DNA of 64,000 bases from Euglena gracilis (taxonomy: Eukaryota > Euglenida > Euglenophyceae > Euglenales). A program made the position numbers and the translations under genes. A model generated the notes under the pieces. It worked only from the letters and a program-made list of their open reading frames with translations. It made no database searches and had not been told where the DNA came from. Positions within the stretch are counted from its first letter, which is position 1. The number at the start of each line of letters is the position of its first letter. Positions 61,898-64,000 of this stretch are shown one piece after another. Where the stretch lies: positions 29,766,667 to 29,830,666 of the forward strand of contig CP154956.1 of assembly GCA_039621445.1 (NCBI GenBank), written 5' to 3'.

Positions 61898-62354
61898 CCT
61901 CTCCCTGATGCGCCGCCTCCATGCCGTCTCCCTGGCCCCCCGCCCGGACCTCCCCCGCGGCCTCCTGCTGCTATCCGTCTATGCCCCCCTGGACCGGCAA
62001 TCCGCCGAACGCGCCGCCTTCGACCTGGCCTTCGAGGAGCTGTCCCACTCCCTCGACATGCAGGTCCCCACTCTCCTCCTCGGCGACTGGAACGGCTCCG
62101 CCCTCCCGTCGCGCGACTATTGCAGCCGCTCCGGCCGCCAACGCCCGCCCTGCCCCCTCCTCTCCCACCTGACGGGTCCCGGTGCCCCGTAGTCCGACGT
62201 CCACGCCACCCTGCTGCCGGAGCCCCTGCCCATGACCTTCCGCTCGCCCCTCTCCTCCGGAGCCGTCGCCGCGTCCCGCATCGACCTGATCCTGGCGAAC
62301 TCCGCCGCCCTTCCCCTGCTCCGCTCCGCGACGGTCGACGAGGACTTCCGCGAC
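61898..62354 (+). pseudogene. LINE ORF2, EEP endonuclease C-terminal half
   Basis: Reads LLLSVYAPLDRQ, TLLLGDWNGS (catalytic GDWN) and, after the TAG at 62190, SRIDLILAN, all standard EEP motifs in order. The single TAG is a point nonsense because the same frame continues correctly after it. Confidence 0.85.
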
Positions 62355-64000
62355 GGACGCACTCCCCAGCCTTTGTCTCCCTCACCCTCTCATCCGGCCG
62401 CATCGACTGGAGCCCCCCGCTGCCGCGCCCTCCCCCCCTCCTCTATGGCCCCTCCGCCGACCTCGCCTCCTCAGAGCAGTGGTCCGACCTGCTGCGCCGA
62501 TGGACCTCCTCCCCGGAAGCCGCCGCCCTGTCCCCGTCCTCAGCCCACTCCCTGGAGTCCCTCTCCCGCGCCTTGCACGCCGCCCTGCACCGCCTGGTGG
62601 CCCTCGCCGGTGGTTGGTCAACCCGGTCCTCCGTCCGCCGGCCCGCCTATGACTCCCCGAAGGTGCTCCAGCTCCGCGGCGCCCTCTCCCTGCTCCACCG
62701 CCTGGAGAAGCTCACCTCCGCCCCACCGCACCCCGGCCCCTGGCCGCTCACTTGGTGCCGAATCCTTGACTCCCTCAATCACCGCGGAATACATCTGCCC
62801 CGCACCTCCGTGCCGCCCCTGCGCTCCGCCATCGCCTCCGAAGCAGCTTCCTGCCGCTCGTCCCTGGATCGTGAACTCCATGCCCTCCGCCGTGCGCGAC
62901 ACTCCCGATGGCAAGCCGCGCTACCACGCCTATGGCACGAACGCCCAGCCGCCGTCTTCCGGTGGCTCAAGGCGGAGTCCATCCCCTTCGGCTCCCGCCC
63001 CGTCCTCGACGCCTCCGGCCATCAATGCCTCTCACGCCGCGACGTGGACGCCGCAGTGCGGGCCTTCTGGGTGGACGAGGTGCTGCGTCAGCACGCGGAC
63101 CAGTGCCCCACGGAAAGATGGACGGCCTTCGTCTCCTCGGAGTTCGGCCCCCATATCCCTTCCGCACCATGGCCTTCGGCGTCCTGGTCCGAAGACCGCG
63201 TCCGGGCTGCCCTGAGGAGCATGCGCGACGCCGCGGCCCCCGGCAGGAACGGCGTGCCCCTCGCCGCCTGGAAGGCCATGCCGCCAGTGTGGTTCGCCGC
63301 CATCGCGCGCTTGCTCAACCTCGTGGAGCGGGAGCGGCGTTGGCCGCCGGAGTGGCTCAACGCCTACGTCGCCATGATCCCGAAGTCATCTGGCGGCTCC
63401 CGCCCCCAAGATCAACGCCCCATCACCGTGCTGGAGGTGGTGTACCGCGTGTGGTCGAAGGGCACCATCTCGTTGTGGGGCCCCGTGCTCCAGCAGTTCT
63501 TCCTCAGTGACGCCGTCTTCGGCTTCCGCTCCAACGCAGCACCCTCCACGCTGCCCAAGTCGTCTCCGACCTCATCCATTCCGCCGCCGCGGAGAACTCC
63601 GAGCTGTGGCTGGCCTCCTTCGACGTGGTGAAGTGCTTCGACTCCCTCCCTTGGTGGGCAGTCTTTGGTACCTTGCGCCACGCCGGGATCCCGGCGGCCA
63701 CCGTCGACTGCTTCGAGGCCTTCTATGGCTCCCTGCAGCGCCGCTTCCGCTACGGCAGCGTCGACGGAGCATCGTGGTCCGCCGCCAATGGGCTCGCCCA
63801 GGGGTGCCCTGCCAGCCCAGACCTGCTCAACATCCTCTTCGAAGCGTTCCACCGGTGGGTGGCCTCCTCCGGTTGTGGCCTCTCCGTCACCGGCATCCAC
63901 GTGGCGTCCCTCAGCTTCGCCGATGACCTCGTCCTCGTCGGGCGTAATGCGGCCAGCATCTCCACCCTGGTGGATGGTTACCTCCGCTGGTGCTCCCTCC
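62355..64000 (+). pseudogene. LINE ORF2, reverse transcriptase (partial)
   Basis: After a frameshift near 62355: linker (FVSLTLSSGRIDW), then RT fingers (AAAPGRNGVPLAAWKA, WLNAYVAMIPK, QRPITVLEVVYRVWSK). After another frameshift near 63535: motif A LASFDVVKCFDSLPWW, motif B NGLAQGCPASPDLLN and motif C LSFADDLVLVG. RT type fits EEP-bearing LINEs. The C-terminus lies outside the window. Confidence 0.85.

Larger units (their letters stand above)
61236..64000 (+). pseudogene. LINE ORF2: EEP endonuclease and RT, interrupted, runs off the window
   Basis: ATG 61236 overlaps the ORF1 stop (ATGTCTAG). The coding order is EEP endonuclease then RT, as in EEP-type (apurinic-like) LINEs. Lesions: a 313-bp hAT-like insertion at 61585-61897, an in-frame TAG at 62190-62192, a frameshift near 62355 and another near 63535. 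The RT catalytic FADD lies near 63919-63930, and the sequence ends in the RT thumb region. The element must continue past 64000. Confidence 0.85.

Noticed and set aside
59083-62621. Several long open frames antisense to the GC-rich LINE.
   Set aside because: They are shadows of a ~70% GC coding region; none has conserved motifs.

Overview
The window is nuclear DNA of a eukaryote with a large, repeat-choked genome. The evidence is spliced exons in long introns, LINEs, an LTR retrotransposon, many TIR elements with 8-bp target duplications, (TG)n tracts and many poly-G/C runs. No prokaryotic operon, rRNA or CRISPR is visible. A protist or alga is the best guess, because retrotransposons carrying cytosine-C5 methyltransferases (MTases) have been reported from dinoflagellates and charophyte algae. 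The species cannot be named from the sequence.

Layout. (1) 0.34-20.8 kb, minus strand: a seven-exon model of an unidentified multi-pass membrane protein whose exon phases all join. Its introns hold short inverted-repeat elements and microsatellites. (2) 20.8-27 kb: non-coding repeats. (3) 27.1-30.7 kb, plus: a decayed LINE with a reverse transcriptase (RT) and a restriction-like endonuclease (RLE), split by a small TIR insertion. (4) 31.45-31.86 kb: a separate membrane-protein exon. (5) 31.9-41.6 kb: nested repeats, two inverted copies of a ~1.45-kb hAT-like element, LINE debris, and a decayed coding region whose 2A ribosome-skipping motif is cut by one hAT copy. (6) 41.6-54.7 kb: a complete young Ty3/gypsy chromovirus, 13.1 kb, with ~1.1-kb LTRs and a GGGT target duplication. 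(7) 54.7-58.9 kb: minisatellites and minus-strand RLE-LINE debris, including an open frame with two RLE domains. (8) 58.9-64 kb, plus: a GC-rich LINE with an EEP endonuclease, interrupted by a 313-bp hAT-like element and running off the window.

The most notable system is the chromovirus. Its order is Gag, stop codon, C5-MTase-like domain, protease, then RT-RNase H-integrase-chromodomain. Gag and the MTase share one frame separated by a single TAG whose downstream context resembles gammaretroviral readthrough sites. The MTase/protease junction is TGATG and the protease/RT junction is ATGA, both stop-start overlaps. The first ~160 codons of Gag lie inside the LTR. A second theme is a large population of non-autonomous hAT-like elements, each built from its own short repeated word between poly-G/C tracts and flanked by 8-bp duplications.
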